DNA of 8,415 bases from Methanomicrobia archaeon. GTDB taxonomy: Archaea > Methanobacteriota_B > Thermococci > Methanofastidiosales > NM3. Below the pieces are notes generated by a model that had not been told where the DNA came from, ran no database searches, and saw nothing but the letters and a program-made list of their open reading frames with translations. The position numbers and the translations under genes were made by a program. The first letter of the stretch is position 1, and every line of letters starts with the position of its first letter. The stretch lies in the NCBI GenBank assembly GCA_011372835.1, contig DSAJ01000142.1:1-8415 (forward strand), written 5' to 3'. Below are positions 1 to 5,594 of this stretch, one piece after another.

Positions 1-59
1 ATATAAATCTTGCTATCAATTATACACCATTTCATGCAAAGGGCGCACATACATAAGAA

Positions 60-66
60 TTATAAA
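60..66 (+). promoter_or_regulatory. TATA box of the DRG-type GTPase gene
   Basis: TTATAAA sits in an AT-rich stretch upstream of the GTPase gene. Its centre is about 29 bases before the ATG at 92 but only 11 before the ATG at 74. Archaeal transcription normally starts about 25 bases downstream of the TATA box, so this favours the start at 92 with a very short or absent leader. A second AT-rich element (ATATAAAT, 1-8) is too far away for a leaderless transcript and could belong to something else. This is a sequence match only. Confidence 0.5.
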
Positions 67-91
67 CAACGGCATGGTAGAGTGTCGTGCT

Positions 92-1246
92 ATGCCCACC
101 AACGTGACATACGAGTATATCAAGGCCGAGGAGGAGTACCACAACGCCTCCACGGACAGGGAGCGGATGCAGGCGCTCGAGAAGATGCTCACCGCCGTGC
201 CCAAACACAAGGGCACCGAGAAGCTCATCCTCCAGATCAAGCGAAAGATCACGAAGCTGAAAAAGGAGATGGAGGCCAAGGAGGCAAAGAAGGGCGGCGG
301 CAAGGGCTTCAACATCCGCAAGGAGGGCGCCGCGCAGATCGTGCTCGTCGGGCAGCCCAACGCCGGCAAGTCGTCGCTTTTGCAAAAGCTCACCAACGCC
401 GACGTCGAGGTGGGGAACTACCCTTTTACCACCGTCGACCTCATACCCGGCATGCTCAAGACCCACGACATACAGATACAGCTCGTGGAGGTGCCGGGCA
501 TCATCGAGGGCGTCTCGTCCGGCAAGGGAATGGGGCTGCAGCTCATGTCGTCGATACGCACGTCCGATGCGCTGCTCATCGTCCTTGACGGGAGCAACGA
601 GCCCGCACGCCAGCTCCGTTCCATCCTCTTCGAGCTCGACCGCGGCGGCATCAAGATCAACAGGCGCCGCCCCGACATCGAGGTGCAAAAGCACGTCACG
701 GGCGGCATCGAGATCGTCGGCAAAGGCCACATCGAGGGCAGCGTCAAGGACGTCAAGGAGATATTCACCGACTTTCGCATCACGTCGGGGCGCGTCGTGA
801 TCCGCGAGGACGTGACGCTCACCGAGATCCAGGAGGCGCTCGAGGAGTCGACCGCCTACAAGCGCGCCATCGTCGCAGTGACCAAGGGCGACATGTATGC
901 CCCCTCGCTCATCGAGGAGCTCAGGCGGGAGTTTCCCCGGTTCTCATTCTTCCCCGTCTGCATCTACACGGAGCAGGGGCTCGACGCGCTCAAGGACGAG
1001 GTATACGTCGTGGCAGACATCAAGCGCGTCTTCACCAAGAGCCCGGGAGAGAAGCCCGCCTACCCTCCTGTGGCGCTCAAGAAGGGTGCCACCGTGCTCG
1101 ACGTGGCAAAGAAGGTGCACAAGTCCATAGCAAAGAACTTCAAGTACGCAAAGGTATGGGGCACGTCGGTGAAGTTCGACGCCCAGCGCGTGGGCGAGGA
1201 CCATGTGCCAAACGACGGCGACACCGTCGAGATTCACATCAAGTAG
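92..1246 (+). CDS. DRG/Obg-family GTPase with C-terminal TGS domain
   Basis: Predicted 384-residue cytoplasmic GTPase of the DRG (developmentally regulated GTP-binding) type within the Obg superclass. Family members are linked to ribosomes and translation; the exact role here is inferred. Residues about 10-70 are charged and helical (the usual DRG N-terminal segment) and lead into the G domain. G1 is GQPNAGKSS (87-95), the G2 region is YPFTTVDLIPG, and G3 is VEVPG (132-136) followed by IIEG. The G4 position reads VTKGD (263-267). A TGS domain fills about 308-384, ending in NDGDTVEIHIK. Two consensus positions differ: the G3 aspartate is Glu (E133), and the G4 Asn is Thr. The start at 92 fits the TATA box at 60-66; the ATG at 74 would add six residues (MVECRA). 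The 3' end overlaps the convergent phosphatase gene by 13 bases. Family assignment is firm; function less so. Confidence 0.9.
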   Translation: MPTNVTYEYIKAEEEYHNASTDRERMQALEKMLTAVPKHKGTEKLILQIKRKITKLKKEMEAKEAKKGGGKGFNIRKEGAAQIVLVGQPNAGKSSLLQKLTNADVEVGNYPFTTVDLIPGMLKTHDIQIQLVEVPGIIEGVSSGKGMGLQLMSSIRTSDALLIVLDGSNEPARQLRSILFELDRGGIKINRRRPDIEVQKHVTGGIEIVGKGHIEGSVKDVKEIFTDFRITSGRVVIREDVTLTEIQEALEESTAYKRAIVAVTKGDMYAPSLIEELRREFPRFSFFPVCIYTEQGLDALKDEVYVVADIKRVFTKSPGEKPAYPPVALKKGATVLDVAKKVHKSIAKNFKYAKVWGTSVKFDAQRVGEDHVPNDGDTVEIHIK

Positions 1247-1707
1247 CCGCGCACGTCGGCAAGCGAATGGATGTCGCGTCCGAGGCAGAGCACCGTGATG
1301 CCGAGCGCACGCGCCAGGAGGACGTTTTTTGGATCATCGTCAACGAAGATCATGCCCTGGTAGCCGATGCCGACCCGTTGAAGCGACAGATGGAGGCGCC
1401 GCAGCATCTCGCGCTTGGATATCGTGGCGATCTGCGGCCGGAAGAACCGGTCGCCAAGCCCAAGCGCACGCAGCGCGTGCAGCGCGTGGTGAGGGAGATT
1501 GAACGATGCTATCGAGACGACGACGCCACGGTCGCGCAGCTCGTCAAGGAGGGACCTCGCATCGGGGCGGAGGTGGAGCAGCCTTCCGCGGGCATCGCGC
1601 AGAGTGTCCTCGGAGACGCGCGTGAACGGAAGCGTGAGGAACGAGACGCACCCGCCGTCACAGGTCCAGAGCGTGTCGTCGAGGTCAAGCACCACTGCGC
1701 ACGCCAC
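1234..1707 (-). CDS. HAD-superfamily phosphatase, MDP-1-like
   Basis: A 157-residue cytoplasmic protein with the HAD phosphohydrolase motifs in order. Motif I is DLDDT (8-12), with D8 the expected nucleophile and D10 the acid/base. Motif II is probably S68 in SIASFN, motif III K98 in ISKRE, and motif IV DDDP (123-126) for Mg2+ binding. The DLDDTLW opening, the small size and the lack of a large cap domain resemble magnesium-dependent phosphatase-1, a family reported to act on protein phosphotyrosine or sugar phosphates. The substrate here is unknown. The start is GTG at 1707, placed directly before the ACAVVLDLDD strand and preceded by a GGTGGCGG-type site. It begins inside the last 23 bases of the transglutaminase-like gene, so the two are probably co-transcribed and translationally coupled. 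Its stop lies inside the convergent GTPase gene. Confidence 0.85.
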   Translation of the reverse strand: MACAVVLDLDDTLWTCDGGCVSFLTLPFTRVSEDTLRDARGRLLHLRPDARSLLDELRDRGVVVSIASFNLPHHALHALRALGLGDRFFRPQIATISKREMLRRLHLSLQRVGIGYQGMIFVDDDPKNVLLARALGITVLCLGRDIHSLADVRGYLM

Positions 1708-2233
1708 AGGCCGCCACCGCCCCCCATATCGCTATGAGCCCGCCGAGGATGAGCAGGACGCGTCCTGCGGGGATCGCCTGGACGACGTTCCAGAGCATCT
1801 CGGGCACCGAATCGGTCTCCGAGACGCCGAAGTACGCCTGTCCGTCCCTGACGATGTAGACGTGGCCCGGCTGCACGACCACCTCAGACTCCTGGTCGAG
1901 GTACGCGTTGAGCGAGCGTGTCAGGATGGCGCGGTCCTCGCAGTCGCCCGCACCGCGCAGGATGGTCTCGGAGGGGTGCGCCCAGTACTCAAGGTTGCCG
2001 TATACGTCGTAGTCGCTTTTCCACGGGATGGTGCGCGCGACCCACGACTCGGGCTGCTCGCCTGTGATGAGGAGGTGGTCGCCGACGAGCGCGACAAGCT
2101 CGTCGTCGGGGTCGACGAGCGCATCGAGACCGTCGAGCTCGCGCTGTACCTGCACGACGCCAAGCGGCACGTTGGGGTAGAGCACGAGAAGCACCCACGC
2201 CACCGAGAGCACGGCTCCGATGATCTTTCGCAT
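1685..2233 (-). CDS. Membrane-anchored transglutaminase-like (papain-fold) protein
   Basis: A 182-residue protein. Residues 4-26 form a hydrophobic signal or anchor segment after MRK, and residues about 154-177 form a second membrane segment near the C-terminus. The intervening part (about 30-150) should therefore lie on one face of the membrane, probably outside. It carries GAGDCEDRA (95-102 region, Cys98 as candidate nucleophile) and QPGHVYIV (His124), the Cys and His positions of transglutaminase-like cysteine proteases. The third catalytic residue is not obvious; D129 or residues near SETD (138-141) are candidates. The ATG at 2233 is preferred over GTG at 2254 because a G6 run (2236-2241) acts as a ribosome-binding site and MRKIIGAVLSVAWVLL then starts a clean signal sequence. 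It is first in a two-gene unit with the phosphatase. Substrate unknown; the fold call rests on motifs only. Confidence 0.72.
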   Translation of the reverse strand: MRKIIGAVLSVAWVLLVLYPNVPLGVVQVQRELDGLDALVDPDDELVALVGDHLLITGEQPESWVARTIPWKSDYDVYGNLEYWAHPSETILRGAGDCEDRAILTRSLNAYLDQESEVVVQPGHVYIVRDGQAYFGVSETDSVPEMLWNVVQAIPAGRVLLILGGLIAIWGAVAACGVRSGA

Positions 2234-2235
2234 AT

Positions 2236-2241
2236 CCCCCC
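2236..2241 (-). promoter_or_regulatory. Ribosome-binding site deciding the start at 2233
   Basis: On the minus strand AAAGGGGGGAT directly precedes the ATG at 2233. The purine run resembles the archaeal GGAGG-GAT core with unusually short spacing. It makes this ATG a better start than the GTG seven codons upstream, which has no such site. Confidence 0.55.
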
Positions 2242-2254
2242 TTTCACGCACCAC

Positions 2255-2262
2255 TTAATAAA
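2255..2262 (-). promoter_or_regulatory. Candidate TATA box for the minus-strand pair
   Basis: Minus-strand TTTATTAA is centred about 25 bases before the ATG at 2233. It would place transcription start at or very near that codon. A leaderless start and a strong ribosome-binding site (2236-2241) are not needed together, so another TATA element further upstream in this AT-rich gap (for example around 2300) is possible. Confidence 0.4.
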
Positions 2263-2313
2263 TCTGATGAAAAATACCCCTGAAAAGACCACTTCCGCGC
2301 ATAAACAGAAAAC

Positions 2314-2320
2314 TATATAT
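2314..2320 (+). promoter_or_regulatory. TATA box of the small-protein/nnr operon
   Basis: TATATAT lies in the divergent gap and is centred 26 bases before the ATG at 2343, the spacing expected for a leaderless archaeal transcript. It overlaps another in-frame ATG (2319), which would then be upstream of the mRNA start. This is the main reason for preferring the start at 2343. Confidence 0.6.
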
Positions 2321-2342
2321 GAGTGGCAACGCTCTATTTCTT

Positions 2343-2555
2343 ATGCACGACGATATCGAGAGGATCTATGAAATATTAGAGGAGATACGGTCCGAACTGC
2401 GTGAATTGAAGGAGCTTCAAAAGTCGTCCCAGCACTCGTCATCCCACGAGGGGGTCGGTCGCAGGATATCCTCGCCGCCCACGAGCAGCAATTACGTGGA
2501 GATTCGTGAGAAGAGCAAATGGGACAGCTCGTCGATCGATGGCCTCATAGAGTGA
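2343..2555 (+). CDS. Small coiled-coil protein of unknown function
   Basis: A 70-residue protein I cannot assign to a named family. Residues about 3-28 (MHDDIERIYEILEEIRSEL and on to LKEL) form a strongly charged amphipathic helix with heptad-like Ile/Leu spacing, a likely short coiled coil or dimerisation helix. The rest is Ser-rich and polar (HSSSHEG, SSPPTSSN), probably disordered, and ends in the acidic tail SSSIDGLIE. There is no signal peptide or membrane segment. The start at 2343 is chosen from the TATA spacing; an ATG at 2319 would add eight residues. Its stop overlaps the next start (TGATG, 2553-2557), so it should be co-translated with the NAD(P)HX repair enzyme. GC-rich coding and this coupling support a real gene. 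A regulatory or scaffolding role is only a guess. Confidence 0.65.
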   Translation: MHDDIERIYEILEEIRSELRELKELQKSSQHSSSHEGVGRRISSPPTSSNYVEIREKSKWDSSSIDGLIE

Positions 2556-3949
2556 TGACCATGGACATGCGGATCATCGACACCAACGCACGCTATTTTG
2601 GGCTTCCTCCCCGGATCCTCATGGAAAACGCCGGGCGCGGGATCGCCGACTACGTGCGCACCAACTTCGATGCCGGGAAGGTCGCCGTGGTGTGCGGCTC
2701 GGGCAACAACGGTGGCGACGGATTCGTTATTGCGCGCCACCTCTCCGAGCATGCGGACGTGCACGTCATCATCGTGCAGGACCCAGAACGGATCCGTTCG
2801 CATGAGGCACGGGAAAACTACGAGCTCCTCTCGGCATCGAACGTGAGGGTAACTGCTTCTCCCACACCCACGCTCCACTGGGACTACGACCTCATCATCG
2901 ACGCGATGCTCGGAACGGGTGTCTCGGGCTCGGTCCGCGAACCCTACGCATCCTACATCGCGATGATCAACCGCCTCGATGTGCCCGTCGTGTCGGTCGA
3001 CCTGCCGTCAGGACACGGCACCGACTTGCCGATCAAGTCTGACTGCACCATATCGCTGCACCAGGCGAAGGTCGACGGGGCAGTCGTGCTCCCCCTCGGC
3101 ATCCCCTCGCCGCTTTCGCACCGGTGTGGGCCGGGCAACGTGAAGTTCCTGCATCGCCGGCACAAGCTCGCCCACAAGCGCCAGGGCGGCGTCGTGGCCG
3201 TGGTGGGGGGATCGAACACCTACCACGGGGCGCCCGCATATGCGAGCCTCACCGCCGCGTCGATATGCGACCTCGTCTACGTGCTCTGCCCCGAGCGCGT
3301 CGGGGACGCGCTGCGGTCGATGAGCCCCGACCTCATCATCGAGTCACAGCACGCGCCCACGATAACGAGACCGCTTGTCGACAGCCCGACGCTTTCTGCC
3401 GTCAACTGCATCCTGTGCGGTGTCGGCGCGGGGCGCACGCATGACACGATCGAGGCGCTCCAGCACCTCTATGAGTGCGCCACCGTGCCGCTCGTCGTCG
3501 ACGCCGACGGCATCTACGCGCTCAAAGGGAGGCTCGACCTGCTCGACGAGACCGTCTGCATCACGCCGCATGTCAAGGAGTTCGAACAGCTCTTCGGCCA
3601 GCTGCCCGAGGAGGTTGATAAGCGTGCAAGGAGCGTCGAACGGGTGGCAAAGAGGTATGGCTGCACGATCGTTCTCAAGGGTGCCACGGACATCATCTCC
3701 AATGGGACTGAGACATGGCACAACGTTACAGGCAACGAGGGCATGACAACGGGCGGCACGGGCGACGTGCTCGCCGGATGCATCGCCGCGTTCGCCGCGA
3801 CCAATCCGCTCTTCGAGTCGGCGCTTGGCGCCGCGTTTGCCGTGGGACGAGCAGGGGACGTGGTGCATGCGAACATGGAGACCTACTTCACAGCAAGCGA
3901 CGTCATCGATGCGCTTCCCGGCGTGCTCGCGTTCTGCAGGAAGTATTGA
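2555..3949 (+). CDS. nnr: Bifunctional NAD(P)H-hydrate epimerase / ADP-dependent dehydratase
   Basis: A 464-residue cytoplasmic metabolite-repair enzyme. Damaged NAD(P)H hydrates (NADHX, NADPHX) are epimerised (R to S) and then dehydrated back to NAD(P)H with ADP as phosphate donor. The N-terminal YjeF/NnrE domain (about 1-205) has LMENAG (22-27), CGSGNNGGDGFVIAR (47-61), DAMLGTGVSG (116-125) and VDLPSG (148-153). The C-terminal ribokinase-like NnrD domain (about 208-464) has VVGGSNTYHGAPAY, VDADGI (315-320), TPHVKEFEQLF (337-347), LKGATDII and the signature NEGMTTGGTGDVLAG (394-408). Length and domain order are those of the usual archaeal/bacterial fusion. The start at 2555 overlaps the previous stop by one base; in-frame ATGs at 2561 and 2567 are possible, with GAGTGAT (2550-2556) as their ribosome-binding site. 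No key motif is missing. Confidence 0.95.
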   Translation: MTMDMRIIDTNARYFGLPPRILMENAGRGIADYVRTNFDAGKVAVVCGSGNNGGDGFVIARHLSEHADVHVIIVQDPERIRSHEARENYELLSASNVRVTASPTPTLHWDYDLIIDAMLGTGVSGSVREPYASYIAMINRLDVPVVSVDLPSGHGTDLPIKSDCTISLHQAKVDGAVVLPLGIPSPLSHRCGPGNVKFLHRRHKLAHKRQGGVVAVVGGSNTYHGAPAYASLTAASICDLVYVLCPERVGDALRSMSPDLIIESQHAPTITRPLVDSPTLSAVNCILCGVGAGRTHDTIEALQHLYECATVPLVVDADGIYALKGRLDLLDETVCITPHVKEFEQLFGQLPEEVDKRARSVERVAKRYGCTIVLKGATDIISNGTETWHNVTGNEGMTTGGTGDVLAGCIAAFAATNPLFESALGAAFAVGRAGDVVHANMETYFTASDVIDALPGVLAFCRKY

Positions 3950-3955
3950 TCTCCG

Positions 3956-3969
3956 GGCCCGCACGGGCC
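3956..3969. repeat. Short GC hairpin just after nnr
   Basis: GGCCC-gcac-GGGCC is a 5-bp all-GC stem with a 4-base loop, starting seven bases after the nnr stop. No T-run follows. It may help end or stabilise the nnr transcript, but the stem is short for a GC-rich genome. Confidence 0.35.
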
Positions 3970-3987
3970 AGACGGTGCTTGTCGCAT

Positions 3988-4006
3988 CCCTCTCCGCACG
4001 AGAGGG
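3988..4006 (+). terminator. Possible terminator or mRNA-end hairpin after nnr
   Basis: CCCTCTC-cgcac-GAGAGGG forms a perfect 7-bp stem with a 5-base loop, extendable by one G-U pair (3987/4007). It lies 39 bases after the nnr stop and just before the AT-rich promoter of the mevalonate operon. Archaeal terminators usually need a T-run, which is absent here (GAATAAACC follows). A role as a 3'-end stabilising hairpin or a protein-binding site is equally possible. Confidence 0.4.
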
Positions 4007-4011
4007 GAATA

Positions 4012-4032
4012 AACCATATATAACATATGGTT
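4012..4032. promoter_or_regulatory. Perfect inverted repeat (candidate operator) upstream of the mevalonate operon
   Basis: AACCATAT-ATAAC-ATATGGTT is an 8+8 perfect palindrome with a 5-base spacer. Its right arm ends 7 bases before the proximal TATA box (4040-4048), where a repressor could block TBP/TFB or an activator could recruit them. The element also contains TATATAAC, which could itself act as a distal TATA box giving a leader of about 24 bases. Symmetry is seen; binding of a regulator is inferred. Confidence 0.5.
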
Positions 4033-4039
4033 AGAATCA

Positions 4040-4048
4040 TTTTTAAAT
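4040..4048 (+). promoter_or_regulatory. TATA box of the mevalonate operon
   Basis: TTTTTAAAT is centred about 24 bases before the mevalonate kinase ATG at 4069, right for a leaderless or nearly leaderless transcript. A GTGAT motif (4061-4065), three bases before the ATG, could serve as a ribosome-binding site if transcription starts further upstream. Confidence 0.6.
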
Positions 4049-4068
4049 GCACTATCATACGTGATACC

Positions 4069-5043
4069 ATGACTACGACAGCCTCGAGCCCGGGCAACCT
4101 CTTCCTGTGCGGGGAGCACGCAGTCGTCTACGGCTATCCCGCCATCATCTGCTCGGTGGAGCAGCGCACCGCCGTCACCGTCACGCGCACCGACAATCCT
4201 TCCATCGAGGTCACGTCCGCGGAGTTTGGCACCGCTCGCGCCAAGATCGAGGAGCGAGACATCATGGTAACGACCCCGAACGACGAGCTGGCCATATTCC
4301 TCGACCTCGTAAGGTCGCTCGGACTGCCGTCGGGATTCACCGCATCCATCACCTCAAGCATCCCCGTGCAAAGCGGCATGTCCTCGTCGACAGCCGTGCT
4401 TACAAGCTTCCTCTACGCGCTGAGAAACGAGTTCTCGCTTCCCATCGAACCGTCCTCGTTCTACGACCTCTTGCTCCCGCTTCAAAAGAAGGTGCACGGG
4501 GGCAAGGCGAGCGGGTCCGAGATCTTCTCCTCGACGTTGGGTGGCTTCCACCGCATCGAGCGCCGCGACGGCGTCATGGAGTCGCACAAGCTCTGCGAGC
4601 ACGACCTTGATATCGTCATCGCGGACACGCGCGTGCATGCGCCGACATCGCTCACGGTGGGCTACCATGTGCCCAGCCTTATCGACCGCAGGCGCGAACT
4701 CGTCTTTGAAACGTTCGACAGGATACGCGACATCACCAACGAAGCACAAAAAGCGCTCCAGGGTGGCGATGCTCACAAATTGGGAAAGCTTATTAACGAA
4801 AATCACCATATGTTACAACGCCTCGGCCTTTCCCATCCAAAGCTTGACGATTGCGTCTGCGAGGCGCTGGACGCCGGCGCCCTCGGCGCGAAGCTCTCGG
4901 GCAGCGGTTGGGGAGGCATCATGTTCGCTCTCGTCGACGACGAGCACGCCGAGGACGTGAGAACGGCGCTCGAGCGCACAAGGGCGACCGTGATAGCCAC
5001 CTCCATCGGAGGGGAGGGCACGAGGGTGGAGGAACATATATGA
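4069..5043 (+). CDS. mvk: Mevalonate kinase (GHMP family), divergent motifs
   Basis: A 324-residue cytoplasmic GHMP kinase that should convert mevalonate plus ATP to mevalonate 5-phosphate. Motif 1 is SPGNLFLCGEHAVVYG (7-22). The ATP loop is PVQSGMSSSTAV (99-110), motif 3 is GALGAKLSGSGWGG (270-283), and the LINENHHMLQRLGLSHPKLD segment (241-260) is typical of mevalonate kinases. Two positions usually important in this family differ: the Lys of PGK in motif 1 is Asn10, and the Asp of the SGxD-type catalytic loop appears as Glu151 in KASGSE. The third Gly region is GSGWGG rather than GAGGGG. The start at 4069 is set by the SPG strand and the TATA spacing; an upstream in-frame ATG (4027) lies inside the operator and promoter region. 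The gene overlaps ubiX by ATGA and heads an operon of mevalonate-pathway genes, which supports the function. Another GHMP kinase specificity cannot be excluded. Confidence 0.85.
   Translation: MTTTASSPGNLFLCGEHAVVYGYPAIICSVEQRTAVTVTRTDNPSIEVTSAEFGTARAKIEERDIMVTTPNDELAIFLDLVRSLGLPSGFTASITSSIPVQSGMSSSTAVLTSFLYALRNEFSLPIEPSSFYDLLLPLQKKVHGGKASGSEIFSSTLGGFHRIERRDGVMESHKLCEHDLDIVIADTRVHAPTSLTVGYHVPSLIDRRRELVFETFDRIRDITNEAQKALQGGDAHKLGKLINENHHMLQRLGLSHPKLDDCVCEALDAGALGAKLSGSGWGGIMFALVDDEHAEDVRTALERTRATVIATSIGGEGTRVEEHI
5025..5032 (+). promoter_or_regulatory. Ribosome-binding site of ubiX
   Basis: GGTGGAGG lies inside the 3' end of the mevalonate kinase gene, seven bases before the ATG at 5040. It fixes that ATG as the start although the open frame extends far upstream. 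Confidence 0.6.
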
Positions 5044-5594
5044 ACATCGTAGTAGGCATCACCGGCGCTTCGGGCTACAGGCTGGCACACGAGGTCGTCA
5101 GGGGGCTCGGCAAGCATGAGGTCAACGTGCACCTCATCACCACGAAGCCTGCCGAGACGATAGCGGCCATCGAGGGCGAGAACCCGGAGGAGACGCGGGA
5201 GCTCGCATACAGGCATTATCGGGAGGACGAGCTCGAGGCGTGCATATCCTCGTCGACCTGCCCCATGGACGGCATGGTCATCGTGCCATGCTCGCTCAAG
5301 TCGCTCTCGGCCATCACCCACGGCTACTGCAACAACCTGATCATACGCTGCGCCGAGAACATGCTCAGGATGAAAAAGCCACTTGTCGTCATGCCCCGCG
5401 AGACGCCCCTTTCCGCACAGGCGCTTGACAACATGGCACAACTCGTGCGCGACGGGGCCATCATGCTGCCGCCGATCATCGAGTATTACACGCGCCCGCA
5501 CACTATCGAGGACCTCAATCACTTCTTCGTCGGCAAGGTGCTCGACACGTTCGCGATCAAGCACATCTATCCCAAGTGGAGAGGTATCAGATGA
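5040..5594 (+). CDS. ubiX: UbiX-family flavin prenyltransferase
   Basis: A 184-residue flavoprotein predicted to join dimethylallyl (mono)phosphate to reduced FMN, giving prenylated FMN, the cofactor of UbiD decarboxylases. Visible family segments are VVGITGASG (4-12) at the flavin-binding N-terminus, CPMDGMVIVPCSLKSLSAI (74-92), the conserved MPRETPLS (118-125), AIMLPPIIEYYTRP (140-153) and TIEDLNHFFVGKVLD (155-169). The order matches UbiX throughout. The loop after GASG is shorter than the usual GASGAIYGxRL by about four residues (GASGYRLA here). The gene overlaps its upstream and downstream neighbours by 4 bases each (ATGA at 5040-5043 and 5591-5594). It directly precedes its presumed client decarboxylase. 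In this operon the cofactor should serve the trans-anhydromevalonate phosphate decarboxylase. Confidence 0.93.
   Translation: MNIVVGITGASGYRLAHEVVRGLGKHEVNVHLITTKPAETIAAIEGENPEETRELAYRHYREDELEACISSSTCPMDGMVIVPCSLKSLSAITHGYCNNLIIRCAENMLRMKKPLVVMPRETPLSAQALDNMAQLVRDGAIMLPPIIEYYTRPHTIEDLNHFFVGKVLDTFAIKHIYPKWRGIR
5578..5585 (+). promoter_or_regulatory. Ribosome-binding site of the UbiD-family gene
   Basis: GGAGAGGT lies within the last codons of ubiX, five bases before the ATG at 5591. It favours that start over an in-frame ATG at 5576, which lies ahead of it. Confidence 0.6.

Noticed and set aside
1..91. Possible small RNA or tRNA gene at the window start
   Set aside because: No cloverleaf or stable stem is visible. 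The stretch is AT-rich promoter-like DNA cut by the window edge.
32..730. Minus-strand open frame of about 230 codons opposite the GTPase gene
   Set aside because: The Leu/Val/Asp-rich translation mirrors the GTPase codons and has no motif, promoter or ribosome-binding site of its own.
1499..2371. Plus-strand open frame of about 290 codons over the phosphatase and transglutaminase-like genes
   Set aside because: The minus strand has recognisable catalytic motifs in two genes, while the plus-strand translation is Arg/Asp-rich without any family resemblance and runs through the promoter gap.
3344..3964. Minus-strand open frame opposite the dehydratase half of nnr
   Set aside because: It is antisense to the conserved TPHVKEF and GGTGD motifs and carries no features of its own.
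4771..4820. AT-richer patch inside the mevalonate kinase gene, considered as an internal promoter or insertion
   Set aside because: It encodes the conserved LINENHHMLQRLGLS segment in frame; the composition follows from Lys/Asn/His codons and there is no start codon at a suitable distance for a downstream gene.
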